64,000 nucleotides of DNA, taken from the NCBI GenBank assembly GCA_052118425.1, contig JBQKHF010000007.1; one strand, written 5' to 3'. The DNA comes from Roseburia_C sp900315735 (GTDB lineage: Bacteria; Bacillota; Clostridia; Lachnospirales; Lachnospiraceae). Position numbers and translations under genes: made by a program. Below the pieces are notes generated by a model. That model did not search any database, was not told the DNA's origin, and saw only the letters and a program-made list of their open reading frames with translations. Of this stretch, positions 49,364-57,839 are shown piece by piece (positions within the stretch are counted from its first letter, which is position 1; every line of letters begins with the position of its first letter).

Positions 49364-50491
49364 TCAATTTCTGCCTTTTAGATTGTAAACCATTGCAAGC
49401 ACTTCTGCAACTGCCTGATATAACTCCGGCGGAATTTCTGCCCCAACATTAACGTTGGCATAAAGCATACGCGCCAGTGGCTTATTCTCTACAATTTCCA
49501 CCTGATTTTCTCTTGCTACTTCCTTAATCTTTGCAGCCAGAAAATCTTCACCCTTTGCAACTACTATCGGTGCTTTGGACACCTCCGCATCATACTTGAT
49601 TGCAACTGCATAATGGGTCGGGTTGGTGATGACTACATCTGCCTTTGGTACATCCTGCATCATTCGACGCTGCGATGCCTCACGCATTCTCTGACGCTGT
49701 CTTCCCTTAATCTGTGGGTCTCCCTCTGTATTCTTATACTCGTCTTTTACCTCCTGTTTGGTCATCTTCATTTCTTCTTTGAATTTATGTTTCTGATAAA
49801 TCAAATCAGCGATTCCAACAATCAGGTATACCAGACTTATCTTAAGACCCACATCAATAATAATTCCGGCAATTAATGAAACTGCCTGCAGCAACTCCAT
49901 ATCATAAACAACAAAGAGTTCTCCCTGTCTGTCCTTGATTTCAGAATATGCTACATAAATTACCATTGCTACCTTTACAATGGATTTCAAAAGTTCAAAC
50001 AGAGAATCCTTTGAAAACATTCGTTTAAATCCATTGATAGGATTAAACTTCGATAGCTCCGGTTTTAATGGCTTCCCGCTTACTTTCCAGCCTACCTGCA
50101 GTACGCTGACTAAAAACGTTACCACCATTCCGATTAAAAGAAACGGGATCATGGCTTTTATCATCTCAACCACAGCCTGCGTCATCAGCATATGGCTGGA
50201 TTTTATGGTCATACCCGTCTTATTTTCTAATAACATATCAGGAATTTCCCGGTAAAAAACAGAAAATTCGTTTAGCAGTGTTTCCGAAACATAACTTCCA
50301 AAGATTTTCAGTCCCAGAAAAAGAACAATCAAATCTACAGCTCCGGAAAACTCCTTGCTTTTTGCAACCTTACCTTCTTCTCTTGCATCTTTTAACTTTT
50401 TTGCAGTTGCCGGCTCTGTTTTCTCGCCGCCCGGTCCCTCTTTTGCGAACCACTGCAGATTATATTTCAGAAGTAAATCTCTTTCCTCCAT
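49364..50491 (-). CDS. flhB: Flagellar export switch protein FlhB
   Basis: Substrate-specificity switch that works with FliK and FlhA. There are four transmembrane helices in the N-terminal half and a cytoplasmic domain with the autocleavage site NPTH in VVITNPTHYAVAIKYD (near residue 280). 375 residues. The N-terminal ~30 residues (KYNLQWFAKEGPGGEKTEPATAKK) are typical for clostridial FlhB. Confidence 0.97.
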   Translation of the reverse strand: MEERDLLLKYNLQWFAKEGPGGEKTEPATAKKLKDAREEGKVAKSKEFSGAVDLIVLFLGLKIFGSYVSETLLNEFSVFYREIPDMLLENKTGMTIKSSHMLMTQAVVEMIKAMIPFLLIGMVVTFLVSVLQVGWKVSGKPLKPELSKFNPINGFKRMFSKDSLFELLKSIVKVAMVIYVAYSEIKDRQGELFVVYDMELLQAVSLIAGIIIDVGLKISLVYLIVGIADLIYQKHKFKEEMKMTKQEVKDEYKNTEGDPQIKGRQRQRMREASQRRMMQDVPKADVVITNPTHYAVAIKYDAEVSKAPIVVAKGEDFLAAKIKEVARENQVEIVENKPLARMLYANVNVGAEIPPELYQAVAEVLAMVYNLKGRN

Positions 50492-50516
50492 ATAAATCTC
50501 CTATCCATGCACCAGT

Positions 50517-51299
50517 CTATCCATGCATTCCCGACACAATTCCGGTAACCATCCGCTTCATTTCTGTGAATACCCAGTCTGAAACATATGGTAAAAGCTG
50601 TATCGTCAAAAATAAGACCAACATTCCAAGCAAAATCTTAAGCTGGATACCAACAGAGAACATATTCATCTGTGGTGCAATCTTTGCCATAATTCCCAGG
50701 ATGCAGTTTAAAATCATTAAGACTGCAAATACCGGAAGTGCAATCCGGAAGCCAAGTACCATGGAATCTGTCATATAACTAACCATGGTCTGAAGCATGG
50801 AATTCCACATGAAATTCTGTCCATTTACCGGAATCAGTGTAAACGAATCAACAATGGAACGTAAAATATACTGATACATTCCGGTTATCATAAGTAAAAG
50901 CAGAACCAGATAATTGTAAAAATTACCGGTGATTGGTGAATTGGTCCTACTTACCGGGTCGTACTCTGTTGCCATGGACAATCCCATATTCAGGTCTATT
51001 ATATTACCTGCAAATAAAACAATGGAATTACAAATGTTTGCTCCAAAACCAATCAGCAATCCTGTAATTCCCTCTTTCACGACAATTGTGGCATATTCAA
51101 TTACTCCTCCATATTCTATCGTGCTTTCAGGCAATACTCCAATTAACAGAATGGATACAAATACTGAGAAACCAATTTTGACCCTTCCCGGAGTATTCGA
51201 CATGCTAAAAAATGGAGCCGAAAAAACAAAAGAAGTAATCCTCACCAGAACCAGCAAAAAATATTCAAATGTAAGCAGTGAGAAACTATAATTAACCAT
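50517..51299 (-). CDS. fliR: Flagellar export protein FliR
   Basis: Polytopic component of the FliPQR export channel. 260 residues with about six hydrophobic helices, and the family features SAPFFS near the N-terminus and IALPVFAVLMILNCILGIMAK in the second half. It is 20 bases after fliQ and 25 bases before flhB. Confidence 0.95.
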   Translation of the reverse strand: MVNYSFSLLTFEYFLLVLVRITSFVFSAPFFSMSNTPGRVKIGFSVFVSILLIGVLPESTIEYGGVIEYATIVVKEGITGLLIGFGANICNSIVLFAGNIIDLNMGLSMATEYDPVSRTNSPITGNFYNYLVLLLLMITGMYQYILRSIVDSFTLIPVNGQNFMWNSMLQTMVSYMTDSMVLGFRIALPVFAVLMILNCILGIMAKIAPQMNMFSVGIQLKILLGMLVLFLTIQLLPYVSDWVFTEMKRMVTGIVSGMHG

Positions 51300-51319
51300 G
51301 TTTTATCTCTACCTGTATA

Positions 51320-51592
51320 TCAACCGATATATAAACTAAAATCAGACCATAATCTCGTCATAAAATCAGTCATATTATTCAGCATCCATGATCCAAAAAG
51401 AATCATTCCGGCAAACACCGCCAGAATCTTCGGTACAAAGGTAAGTGTCTGTTCCTGAATGGATGTTACTGTCTGAAAAATACTGATAATCAAACCTACG
51501 ATAAGTGATATCAAAAGCAAAGGAGTTGATGTTAATATGATATTATAAATCGCATCCCTTGCAATATCTAAGACTTCTCCCTGTGTAATCAA
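51320..51592 (-). CDS. fliQ: Flagellar export protein FliQ
   Basis: 90-residue, two-helix subunit of the export channel. The conserved central turn LIVGLIISIFQTVTSIQEQT followed by FVPK is diagnostic for FliQ/SctS. Gene order fliP-fliQ-fliR is conserved. Confidence 0.96.
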   Translation of the reverse strand: MITQGEVLDIARDAIYNIILTSTPLLLISLIVGLIISIFQTVTSIQEQTLTFVPKILAVFAGMILFGSWMLNNMTDFMTRLWSDFSLYIG

Positions 51593-51609
51593 TTCCTACA
51601 CCTCTTTCA

Positions 51610-52455
51610 TCAGTAAAATGTCTCTACCAGTTCCCGAATAACAAGATTCCATCCGTCTGCAAGCACAAACAGCAAAATCTTAAACGGAAGAGAAATGGTT
51701 GTCGGCGGCAGCATCATCATACCCATTGACATAAGCACGGATGCCACAACCATATCAATTACAATAAATGGAATATAAATAATAAATCCTATAATAAATG
51801 CCTGTCTTAATTCGCTTAAAATAAAGCTTGGAATCAGGACTGTATTGGATATATCATCCTGTGTCTCATAAGTCACACCGGCAATATCGCAAAATGTATT
51901 AATATCCTTTGCCTGTGTCTGTTTAAACATAAACTCCCGAATCGGTTCCATGCCCGCTTCAAACGCCTGCTCCTGTGTAATTTCACCTGCATCCAGTGGT
52001 TTTAATGCATTTTCATTAATCTGCGTGAAAACAGGGCTCATAATAAACAGGGTAAGGAATAAAGCCAGTCCCACAAGAACCTGATTTGGCGGAACCGTCT
52101 GTGTTCCGATTGCCGCCCTCACAAAATGAAGCACAATAATAATTCTGGTAAAAGATGTCAGCATAATCAGAATTGATGGTGCTAATGCAATTACCGTCAG
52201 TACCAGAAAAATCCGAACCGTTCCCGATAAATTGCCCTCTCCGTTATTGATATTAACAGAAAGTCCGTTATTACCAGAGGATGTTGTTCCACTTGTACCA
52301 TTTTCACTTGACTGATTACTGCCATCAGTAATTCCCGGTGTATTTACAGATGCCGCATATGCCTTCTGTGGCGCAAATGCCACCAGTGTTACCACTACTG
52401 CAATAATTGCAAATACAAAGGATACCAGACAGTACTTTTTCTTAAAATTACTCAT
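51610..52455 (-). CDS. fliP: Flagellar export protein FliP
   Basis: Core export-channel subunit. It begins with a signal-peptide-like helix (about 9-30, ending AYA), a Ser/Gly/Asn-rich periplasmic stretch, then transmembrane helices with the FliP signatures FTRIIIVLHFVRAAIGTQ and IPFIVIDMVVASVLMSMGM. 281 residues. It overlaps fliO by eight bases. Confidence 0.96.
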   Translation of the reverse strand: MSNFKKKYCLVSFVFAIIAVVVTLVAFAPQKAYAASVNTPGITDGSNQSSENGTSGTTSSGNNGLSVNINNGEGNLSGTVRIFLVLTVIALAPSILIMLTSFTRIIIVLHFVRAAIGTQTVPPNQVLVGLALFLTLFIMSPVFTQINENALKPLDAGEITQEQAFEAGMEPIREFMFKQTQAKDINTFCDIAGVTYETQDDISNTVLIPSFILSELRQAFIIGFIIYIPFIVIDMVVASVLMSMGMMMLPPTTISLPFKILLFVLADGWNLVIRELVETFY

Positions 52456-52846
52456 CTTTATGCCTGCTCTTCGGTAAGTGTTCTTTCAACTGTTTCATAA
52501 TATTAGAGAAGCTTTCTCCTGTATTCTGATATTTCGTGACATCTTCCAGCGAAACATCATTCAGCTGCTCTCTTGTAAGCTGTGCCAACATGGTCACTTC
52601 ATCTTTTCCGATTCCGATTACCAGATAGGTCTCCCCTACCTCAATAATCTGAATATACTTATTGGTAGTAATCTTCATTGTTTCCACTACCCGCATATTC
52701 TTCTGAAAATTATGCTGTTTCTGATATCCGGCAATCCATTTGGTAACATAATATGTAATTGCAAGTACAAAAACAAATATCAGCAATACGCCTATCAGTT
52801 GAAAAAAACTCTGTAACCCTGATGTCCTACCACTTAGTAATATCAT
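52448..52846 (-). CDS. fliO: Flagellar export protein FliO (FliZ in Bacillus nomenclature)
   Basis: 132-residue single-pass membrane protein with a helix near residues 16-34 and a cytoplasmic domain containing VVETMKITTNKYIQIIEVGETYLVIGI, the usual FliO/FliZ core, with a basic C-terminus. It assists FliP assembly in other bacteria. Located between cheY (one base) and fliP (8-base overlap), as in B. subtilis. Confidence 0.88.
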   Translation of the reverse strand: MILLSGRTSGLQSFFQLIGVLLIFVFVLAITYYVTKWIAGYQKQHNFQKNMRVVETMKITTNKYIQIIEVGETYLVIGIGKDEVTMLAQLTREQLNDVSLEDVTKYQNTGESFSNIMKQLKEHLPKSRHKDE

Positions 52847-52847
52847 A

Positions 52848-53210
52848 TTAACCCACTACTTTTTTTACTGCTTCAAGAACACGCTCTGCCTGGAATGGTT
52901 TTACAATAAAGTCCTTTGCACCAGACTGGATTGCTTCAATAACCATTGCCTGCTGACCCATTGCAGAACACATAATTACACATGCGCTTGCATCTGCTTC
53001 TTTAATCTTTTTTAATGCCTGAATTCCGTCCATCTCCGGCATGGTAATATCCATCAATACCAGATCTGGATGTACTTCATTATATTTTTCGATTGCCTTT
53101 ACTCCATTTTCTGCTTCACCAGCAACGGTATATCCATTTTTGGTAAGGATATCCTTAATCATCATTCTCATAAATGCTGCATCATCACAAATTAAAATAC
53201 TCTTTGCCAT
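52848..53210 (-). CDS. cheY: Chemotaxis response regulator CheY
   Basis: Single receiver domain, 120 residues. Acidic pocket DD at 9-10, phosphorylated Asp54 in DLVLMDITMPEMDG, Ser/Thr switch at MCSAMGQ and the conserved Lys in FIVKPF near residue 104. It is transcribed with fliM and fliY, whose products it binds or which dephosphorylate it. Confidence 0.97.
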   Translation of the reverse strand: MAKSILICDDAAFMRMMIKDILTKNGYTVAGEAENGVKAIEKYNEVHPDLVLMDITMPEMDGIQALKKIKEADASACVIMCSAMGQQAMVIEAIQSGAKDFIVKPFQAERVLEAVKKVVG

Positions 53211-53230
53211 ATTAGTTATCTCCTTGCTAA

Positions 53231-54400
53231 TTATTTAATAATTTCTGTAATTCTTACACCAAAACTTTCTTCAATTACAACTACTTCACCTTTTGCAACG
53301 TACTTTCCATTTACCAGTACATCAATTGGTTCTCCGGCAATCTTATTCAGTTCAATGATTGTTCCCGGCGCGAAATCCAATATATCATGGATGGATTTAC
53401 TGGTTCTTCCCAGTTCCACGGTTACTTCCAATGGTACATCCATAATAAGATCAATGTTTTCCTTCGGAAATACCCCATTCATATCTCCGGTAAAATTCTG
53501 GAACTGAGCCGGCTGTACATTTACCTGCTGGTTTGCATACATTGCTGACATATCTACAGGCTGTCCCATCATTGGCTGCCCCATCATTGGTTGCTGATTC
53601 ATCATTGGCTGTCCCATCATCGGCTGCTGATTCATCATTGGCTGTGGCTGCGGTGTCGGCTGGCTTGCCTGTGGCTGTGGTGCAGGAGCCGGTGCAGGCT
53701 GTTGTGCCGCTTCCTGTTTTGGTTCGCTTCCACCTGTCATGGTCTCCGTAATGCTCTTACACATTTCTCTTGCAAAAGATACCGGATACAGCTGCATGAT
53801 TTCACTGTCTACAAGATCGCCGATTTCCATTTTGAAAGAAATCTTCACAAAAGACTGTGTCAGGAAATCATCAAGTGCTCCCTCGTCAATATTTCCTGCC
53901 AGATCAATCAAATCTGCAACAGGCGGGCTAATATCAATCTTTTTATTCAGCATGGATGATAATGAAGTTGCTGCAGAACCCATCATCTGATTCATTGCTT
54001 CACTGATTGCGCTTAAATGAAGCTCGCCCAGTTCCACGTCTGTATTGGTTCCGTCTCCTCCCATCATAAGGTCTGTAATGACCTTAACATCATGCTCCTT
54101 TAATATCAGGATATTGCTTCCATCCAATCCAACAGTGAATCCGATTCGGATAAATACACACGGACGCTCATACGCCTTTACCACGTCGTCCCAGTTTGCC
54201 ATGGTAACAACTGGTGTGGATATTTCCACTTTACGGTTCACCAGTGAAAACAATGTCGTTGCTGCGGTGCCCATACTGATATTGGCAATTTCGCCGATGG
54301 TGTCTTTTTCTGAATCACTCAGCTGTCCATCTGCCGTATCTGATGCACCCGGATTATTTAGCAGGGCATTGATTTCTTCCTGCGATAGTACTCCATCCAT
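53231..54400 (-). CDS. fliY: C-ring protein FliY (FliN-type with CheC-like phosphatase domain)
   Basis: Bacillus-type switch protein that also dephosphorylates CheY-P. The N-terminal motif SQEEINALL (CheY binding) is followed by two CheC phosphatase sites, IGEIANISMGTAAT and AISEAMNQMMGSAA, then a Pro/Gln/Met-rich linker with tandem QPMMGQPMMNQ-type repeats (DNA about 53559-53642), and the C-terminal SpoA/FliN domain (ILDFAPGTIIELNKIAGEPIDVLVNG). ATG 54400 is preferred, but a GTG directly before it is also possible. It begins three bases past the fliM stop. Confidence 0.94.
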   Translation of the reverse strand: MDGVLSQEEINALLNNPGASDTADGQLSDSEKDTIGEIANISMGTAATTLFSLVNRKVEISTPVVTMANWDDVVKAYERPCVFIRIGFTVGLDGSNILILKEHDVKVITDLMMGGDGTNTDVELGELHLSAISEAMNQMMGSAATSLSSMLNKKIDISPPVADLIDLAGNIDEGALDDFLTQSFVKISFKMEIGDLVDSEIMQLYPVSFAREMCKSITETMTGGSEPKQEAAQQPAPAPAPQPQASQPTPQPQPMMNQQPMMGQPMMNQQPMMGQPMMGQPVDMSAMYANQQVNVQPAQFQNFTGDMNGVFPKENIDLIMDVPLEVTVELGRTSKSIHDILDFAPGTIIELNKIAGEPIDVLVNGKYVAKGEVVVIEESFGVRITEIIK

Positions 54401-54403
54401 CAC

Positions 54404-55384
54404 TTACTGCTCCTCTCTAATTACTGACATTACTCTTACTGCATAATCATCGCCCGAAGCTCCCGGCAATGCAGTAAACTTACGAATGTTTCCAACATAA
54501 ACATCCAGCTCCTGGTCCACTTTCGTGTCCAATCTAACTATATCACCTACCTGTAAATTCACGAAGTCATTTACAGATATAGTGCTATTACCTAAAATTG
54601 CTTTTACAGGTATCGGTGCTTTTGAAATCAATGTCTCAATTGCTTCCGTATAACGCTGCTCATCTTTCTCCTGCATGGTAGAATACCAGTATTTTGTATT
54701 CAACTTGTCCATAACAGGTTCCAAAGTAAGATATGGGAGGCAGATATTCATCAAGCCTTCAACATCTCCTATTTTTACATTAATTGTAACAATTGCAATC
54801 ATTTCACTTGGAGAAATAATCTGGGCAAACTGTGAATTTGTTTCAATACGTTCCAGTCTCGGATGTAAATCCACAACATTTTCCCACGGTTCCCGAAGCA
54901 GGTCAACACAGACTCCCATGATTCTTTCTATAATCAGCAATTCTATTTCTGAGAAATCACGGATTTTCGCTAATGGTTCTCCGCTTCCACCAAGCATACG
55001 GTCCACCATGGCATATACAAGATTTGAAGCAATCTCCAGAATAACTGAGCCTTTCAACGGGGAAAAATTAACAATTCCAAGAACCACCGGATTAGAAAGT
55101 GCATTCGAGAACTCAGAATAGGTAACTGCTTCAGAGTTCATCACCTCAACCTGAATATTTTTTCTTAAATAAACCGGAAGATTCGTGGATATCAGTCTGC
55201 CATAATGTTCAAACACAATCTCCAGTGTTCTTAAATGTTCTTTTGAAAACTTGGAAGGTCTGGCGAAATCATAATTCTTAATCTGCTTCTCGCCATTGTC
55301 CTTCATTTCTTCTACATCCAGCTCGCCGCTACTCAATGCCTGAAGCAGGTTATCTATCTCATTCTGAGATAAAACTTCGCTCAC
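54404..55384 (-). CDS. fliM: Flagellar motor switch protein FliM
   Basis: C-ring switch protein. The N-terminal CheY-binding peptide is SQNEIDNLLQAL. A CheC-like middle domain (with AMVDRMLGGSGEP near residue 125) and a C-terminal SpoA domain (VNDFVNLQVGDIVRLDTKVD) follow. 326 residues, standard. It lies between fliL (44-base gap) and fliY. Confidence 0.97.
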   Translation of the reverse strand: MSEVLSQNEIDNLLQALSSGELDVEEMKDNGEKQIKNYDFARPSKFSKEHLRTLEIVFEHYGRLISTNLPVYLRKNIQVEVMNSEAVTYSEFSNALSNPVVLGIVNFSPLKGSVILEIASNLVYAMVDRMLGGSGEPLAKIRDFSEIELLIIERIMGVCVDLLREPWENVVDLHPRLERIETNSQFAQIISPSEMIAIVTINVKIGDVEGLMNICLPYLTLEPVMDKLNTKYWYSTMQEKDEQRYTEAIETLISKAPIPVKAILGNSTISVNDFVNLQVGDIVRLDTKVDQELDVYVGNIRKFTALPGASGDDYAVRVMSVIREEQ

Positions 55385-55428
55385 GAACTCTCACCACCTT
55401 ATATTCCATACTTACTGTTTCTTTGTTT

Positions 55429-55941
55429 CTAAACTACAGTTACTTCTGAGAAGTTTACTGCAATAATAAAATCTGAACCAAACTGTTTCTGCAGTTCTGC
55501 TAATATAGCATCCTTAACCGCCTGACGGTCTGCATTAAACTCTTCCATTGTATAGGTATTAATTACACTGTTAATAGTGTCTTTTAAAATTGTTTCACGG
55601 TCTGCCATATCTTCGCCATAGGTCTTATAACCATCGTTCTTGCTGTCCATGGAAATGGATGCTGTAAGCTTTACATAATGAGTCTGGCCATCTGCACCGG
55701 TTTTTAAATTGATTGTCATGGCATCTTCAATTTTATAAGTCTTAACCTGGTCCATTGGAATGCTGGCAGATTCAGTTCCATCTCCGCTCTCCAGTTCCAG
55801 ATCAATTGCGCTGCACACCTTGTTTACCAGTTCATTGGACTTCTTTGTTTGTGGCAGGATTGTTATTGTAAGTATTCCTGTCAAAATCAGGTTCACCAGA
55901 ACCAGTGCCAAAATAAGCACTGACATAAGGTTCTTCTTCAT
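55429..55941 (-). CDS. fliL: Flagellar basal-body-associated protein FliL
   Basis: 170-residue single-pass inner-membrane protein near the stator. N-terminal helix about residues 6-27, then an extracytoplasmic stomatin-like domain ending FGSDFIIAVNFSEVTVV. Position between motB and fliM, and a 12-base gap from motB, support the call; sequence conservation in this family is weak. Confidence 0.88.
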   Translation of the reverse strand: MKKNLMSVLILALVLVNLILTGILTITILPQTKKSNELVNKVCSAIDLELESGDGTESASIPMDQVKTYKIEDAMTINLKTGADGQTHYVKLTASISMDSKNDGYKTYGEDMADRETILKDTINSVINTYTMEEFNADRQAVKDAILAELQKQFGSDFIIAVNFSEVTVV

Positions 55942-55952
55942 CTCATTTCCTC

Positions 55953-56786
55953 CTATTCTGTAGCGCCGTCGGAATTATATGAATTATATACCTTAATCTC
56001 AACACGACGGTTTCTTGCTCTGCCTTCCTCTGTAGTATTATCTGCTACAGGAACATATTCTCCTCTTCCTGAGGATTTAATCAGTGCCGGATCCAATGTG
56101 GTATTATCACGAATAAAATCTGCCACAGAAAGTGCCCGGTACATGGACAGTACATTGTTATTTTCATATTTTGATGAATGGATTGGCACATTGTCGGTAT
56201 GTCCTTCAATTTCAATCACATTGCTGTCATAACTTTCCAGGATGGTTCCTATTTTAGCAATCAGCGGCTGGGCATCTTCCCGGATATTCGCCTTTGCCGA
56301 ATCAAATAATATTGCTCCGTTTAAGGTAAGTTTTACATACTCGGCATTAAAATCTACTTCCACCTGATTCTGCAATCCATTTGTTGCTATCTGCTGTTCG
56401 ATTTGTTCTGCCATCTGTTCTGATTCTGCCAGTGCCTGCTCTTTATACTGTTCTGCTACATCTGTCTCAGTTTCAGATTCATCTGTCTTGCCACCCTGGG
56501 AATCCCCATCCTCTCCAGAGGACGTTTCAAAATAGACATCAATATTCGGCAACTGACTGATTCCGTTACCTACCATCTCTCCCTCGCCAATACTCATACT
56601 GCCTGCCGGCATAACGCTTAAGCTGCTCTGTAGTGAAGCTATAACCATCTGAAACTTCTCTGCATCAACGGTAGACATGGAAAAAAGCAACACGAAAAAG
56701 CACAGCAACAGATTCATCAAATCACTAAAGGTGGTTATCCAACCAGCCGCCGGCTTTGCTTCCGGTTCCCGCTTCTTTCTGGCCAT
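55953..56786 (-). CDS. motB: Motor stator protein MotB
   Basis: Peptidoglycan-binding stator subunit. The transmembrane helix contains the essential proton-accepting Asp22 in WITTFSDLMNLLLCFFVL. A disordered acidic linker (about 85-125) leads to the OmpA-like domain with IEIEGHTDNVPIHSSKYENN and ALSVADFI. 277 residues. It overlaps motA by one base. The proton-type reading of the pore is inferred from family resemblance, not proven. Confidence 0.96.
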   Translation of the reverse strand: MARKKREPEAKPAAGWITTFSDLMNLLLCFFVLLFSMSTVDAEKFQMVIASLQSSLSVMPAGSMSIGEGEMVGNGISQLPNIDVYFETSSGEDGDSQGGKTDESETETDVAEQYKEQALAESEQMAEQIEQQIATNGLQNQVEVDFNAEYVKLTLNGAILFDSAKANIREDAQPLIAKIGTILESYDSNVIEIEGHTDNVPIHSSKYENNNVLSMYRALSVADFIRDNTTLDPALIKSSGRGEYVPVADNTTEEGRARNRRVEIKVYNSYNSDGATE

Positions 56787-57586
56787 TATTCTTCACCTCC
56801 GGCTTCTTCTTGCGTATTATAAGCCTCTCTTGCCTGCGGTGACAGGAATGATTTCAGTTTTTCTTCTATTACACGAGGGTTTTCTCCTGCCTGGATAGAT
56901 AAAAGTCCCTCAACGGTAACCTCTTTCATCATAATTTCTCTGGCATTATTATCTGCCATCTTTGATGCAATTGGATTACAAATCCAGTTAGCTATCAACG
57001 AACCATATAATGTTGTAATCAACGCAACCGCCATATTCGGTCCAATGGAAGACGCATCCTGCAAATCCTTCAGCATGTTAATCAGACCAATCAGGGTACC
57101 AATCATACCCCAGGCAGGAGCTAATTCACCCCATTTTTCCCAGAAGCCGATTACTTTCTTATGTCGGTCTTCAATACAGCCTAAATCTGTCTCTAAGATT
57201 CCACGTACCAGTTCCGGATCTGTTCCATCTACTACCAGCATAACTCCTTTTTTCAGGAAGTCATCATCAATATCGTTAGCTGCTTCTTCCAGTGCAAGAA
57301 GTCCCTCTTTTCTGGCAATGTTGGAAAGATTAATGATATTTCCAATAATCTCACTCGGGTCATTCTTATGTAACTTAAAGGCATTTCCCGCAGACTTAAA
57401 GCCATTAATGAAATCTGCCATACTATTACATGCCAGAACACCACCAATAGATCCTCCAATCGTAATAATCGCGGAAGGGAAGTCCATATATGTATTCCAT
57501 ATTGCCGATACACCCGCACTTTGAATAATTCCAAACAAAACCATTGCAAGCCCAAACAGGGTACCAATAAGTGATGCTATATCCAA
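56786..57586 (-). CDS. motA: Motor stator protein MotA
   Basis: Ion-channel stator subunit with four transmembrane helices. The essential Pro in GELAPAWGMIGTLIGLI is present, as is the charged cytoplasmic loop. I prefer the TTG at 57586, six bases after AGGTG, giving MDIASLIGTLFG at the N-terminus, which resembles the Bacillus start MDKTSLIG; a GTG three codons upstream overlaps the SD. This gives 266 residues. A hairpin lies about 28 bases before the start. Confidence 0.94.
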   Translation of the reverse strand: MDIASLIGTLFGLAMVLFGIIQSAGVSAIWNTYMDFPSAIITIGGSIGGVLACNSMADFINGFKSAGNAFKLHKNDPSEIIGNIINLSNIARKEGLLALEEAANDIDDDFLKKGVMLVVDGTDPELVRGILETDLGCIEDRHKKVIGFWEKWGELAPAWGMIGTLIGLINMLKDLQDASSIGPNMAVALITTLYGSLIANWICNPIASKMADNNAREIMMKEVTVEGLLSIQAGENPRVIEEKLKSFLSPQAREAYNTQEEAGGEE

Positions 57587-57613
57587 TTTATTCACCTACA
57601 TTTCCATAAAATT

Positions 57614-57653
57614 ATGGGAACAATCCATCTTGAAAATGGACATCGTTACCCAT
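57614..57653 (-). promoter_or_regulatory. Hairpin in the leader upstream of motA
   Basis: ATGGGAAC (57614-57621) pairs with GTTACCCAT (57645-57653, one bulged base), with an inner TCCAT/ATGGA. It ends about 28 bases before the motA start, close enough to influence ribosome loading. It does not match known c-di-GMP riboswitches by eye. Confidence 0.45.
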
Positions 57654-57761
57654 GATTTTGTATTTTCATTTTCATTTCTATATAATCTTACTAAACTTTC
57701 GCCCAAATGTCTACTTTTTTTACAATTATTTTAGAAACATTTCCATTTCTTATTATACCAT

Positions 57762-57796
57762 ATATAGGGGAACTATTAAATATAGTTCCCCTATAT
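57762..57796 (-). other. Perfect 15-bp hairpin after flgE
   Basis: ATATAGGGGAACTAT (57762-57776) and ATAGTTCCCCTATAT (57782-57796), 5-nt loop, in the 253-bp flgE-motA gap. On the transcribed strand it is followed by ATGGTATAATAAG rather than a U-run. It may be a partial terminator or an RNA processing site that separates hook genes from stator genes. Confidence 0.6.
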
Positions 57797-57839
57797 GTAC
57801 TGTTTTTATATTATTTTTTTCTATATCCGACCATTTTTA

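Noticed and set aside
53559..53642. Short repeats as a CRISPR array
   Set aside because: The units are 15-18 bp without spacers and lie inside the fliY coding frame.
57597..57839. c-di-GMP (GEMM) riboswitch upstream of motA
   Set aside because: The stems do not carry the conserved GEMM core; the structure is a plain two-stem hairpin.
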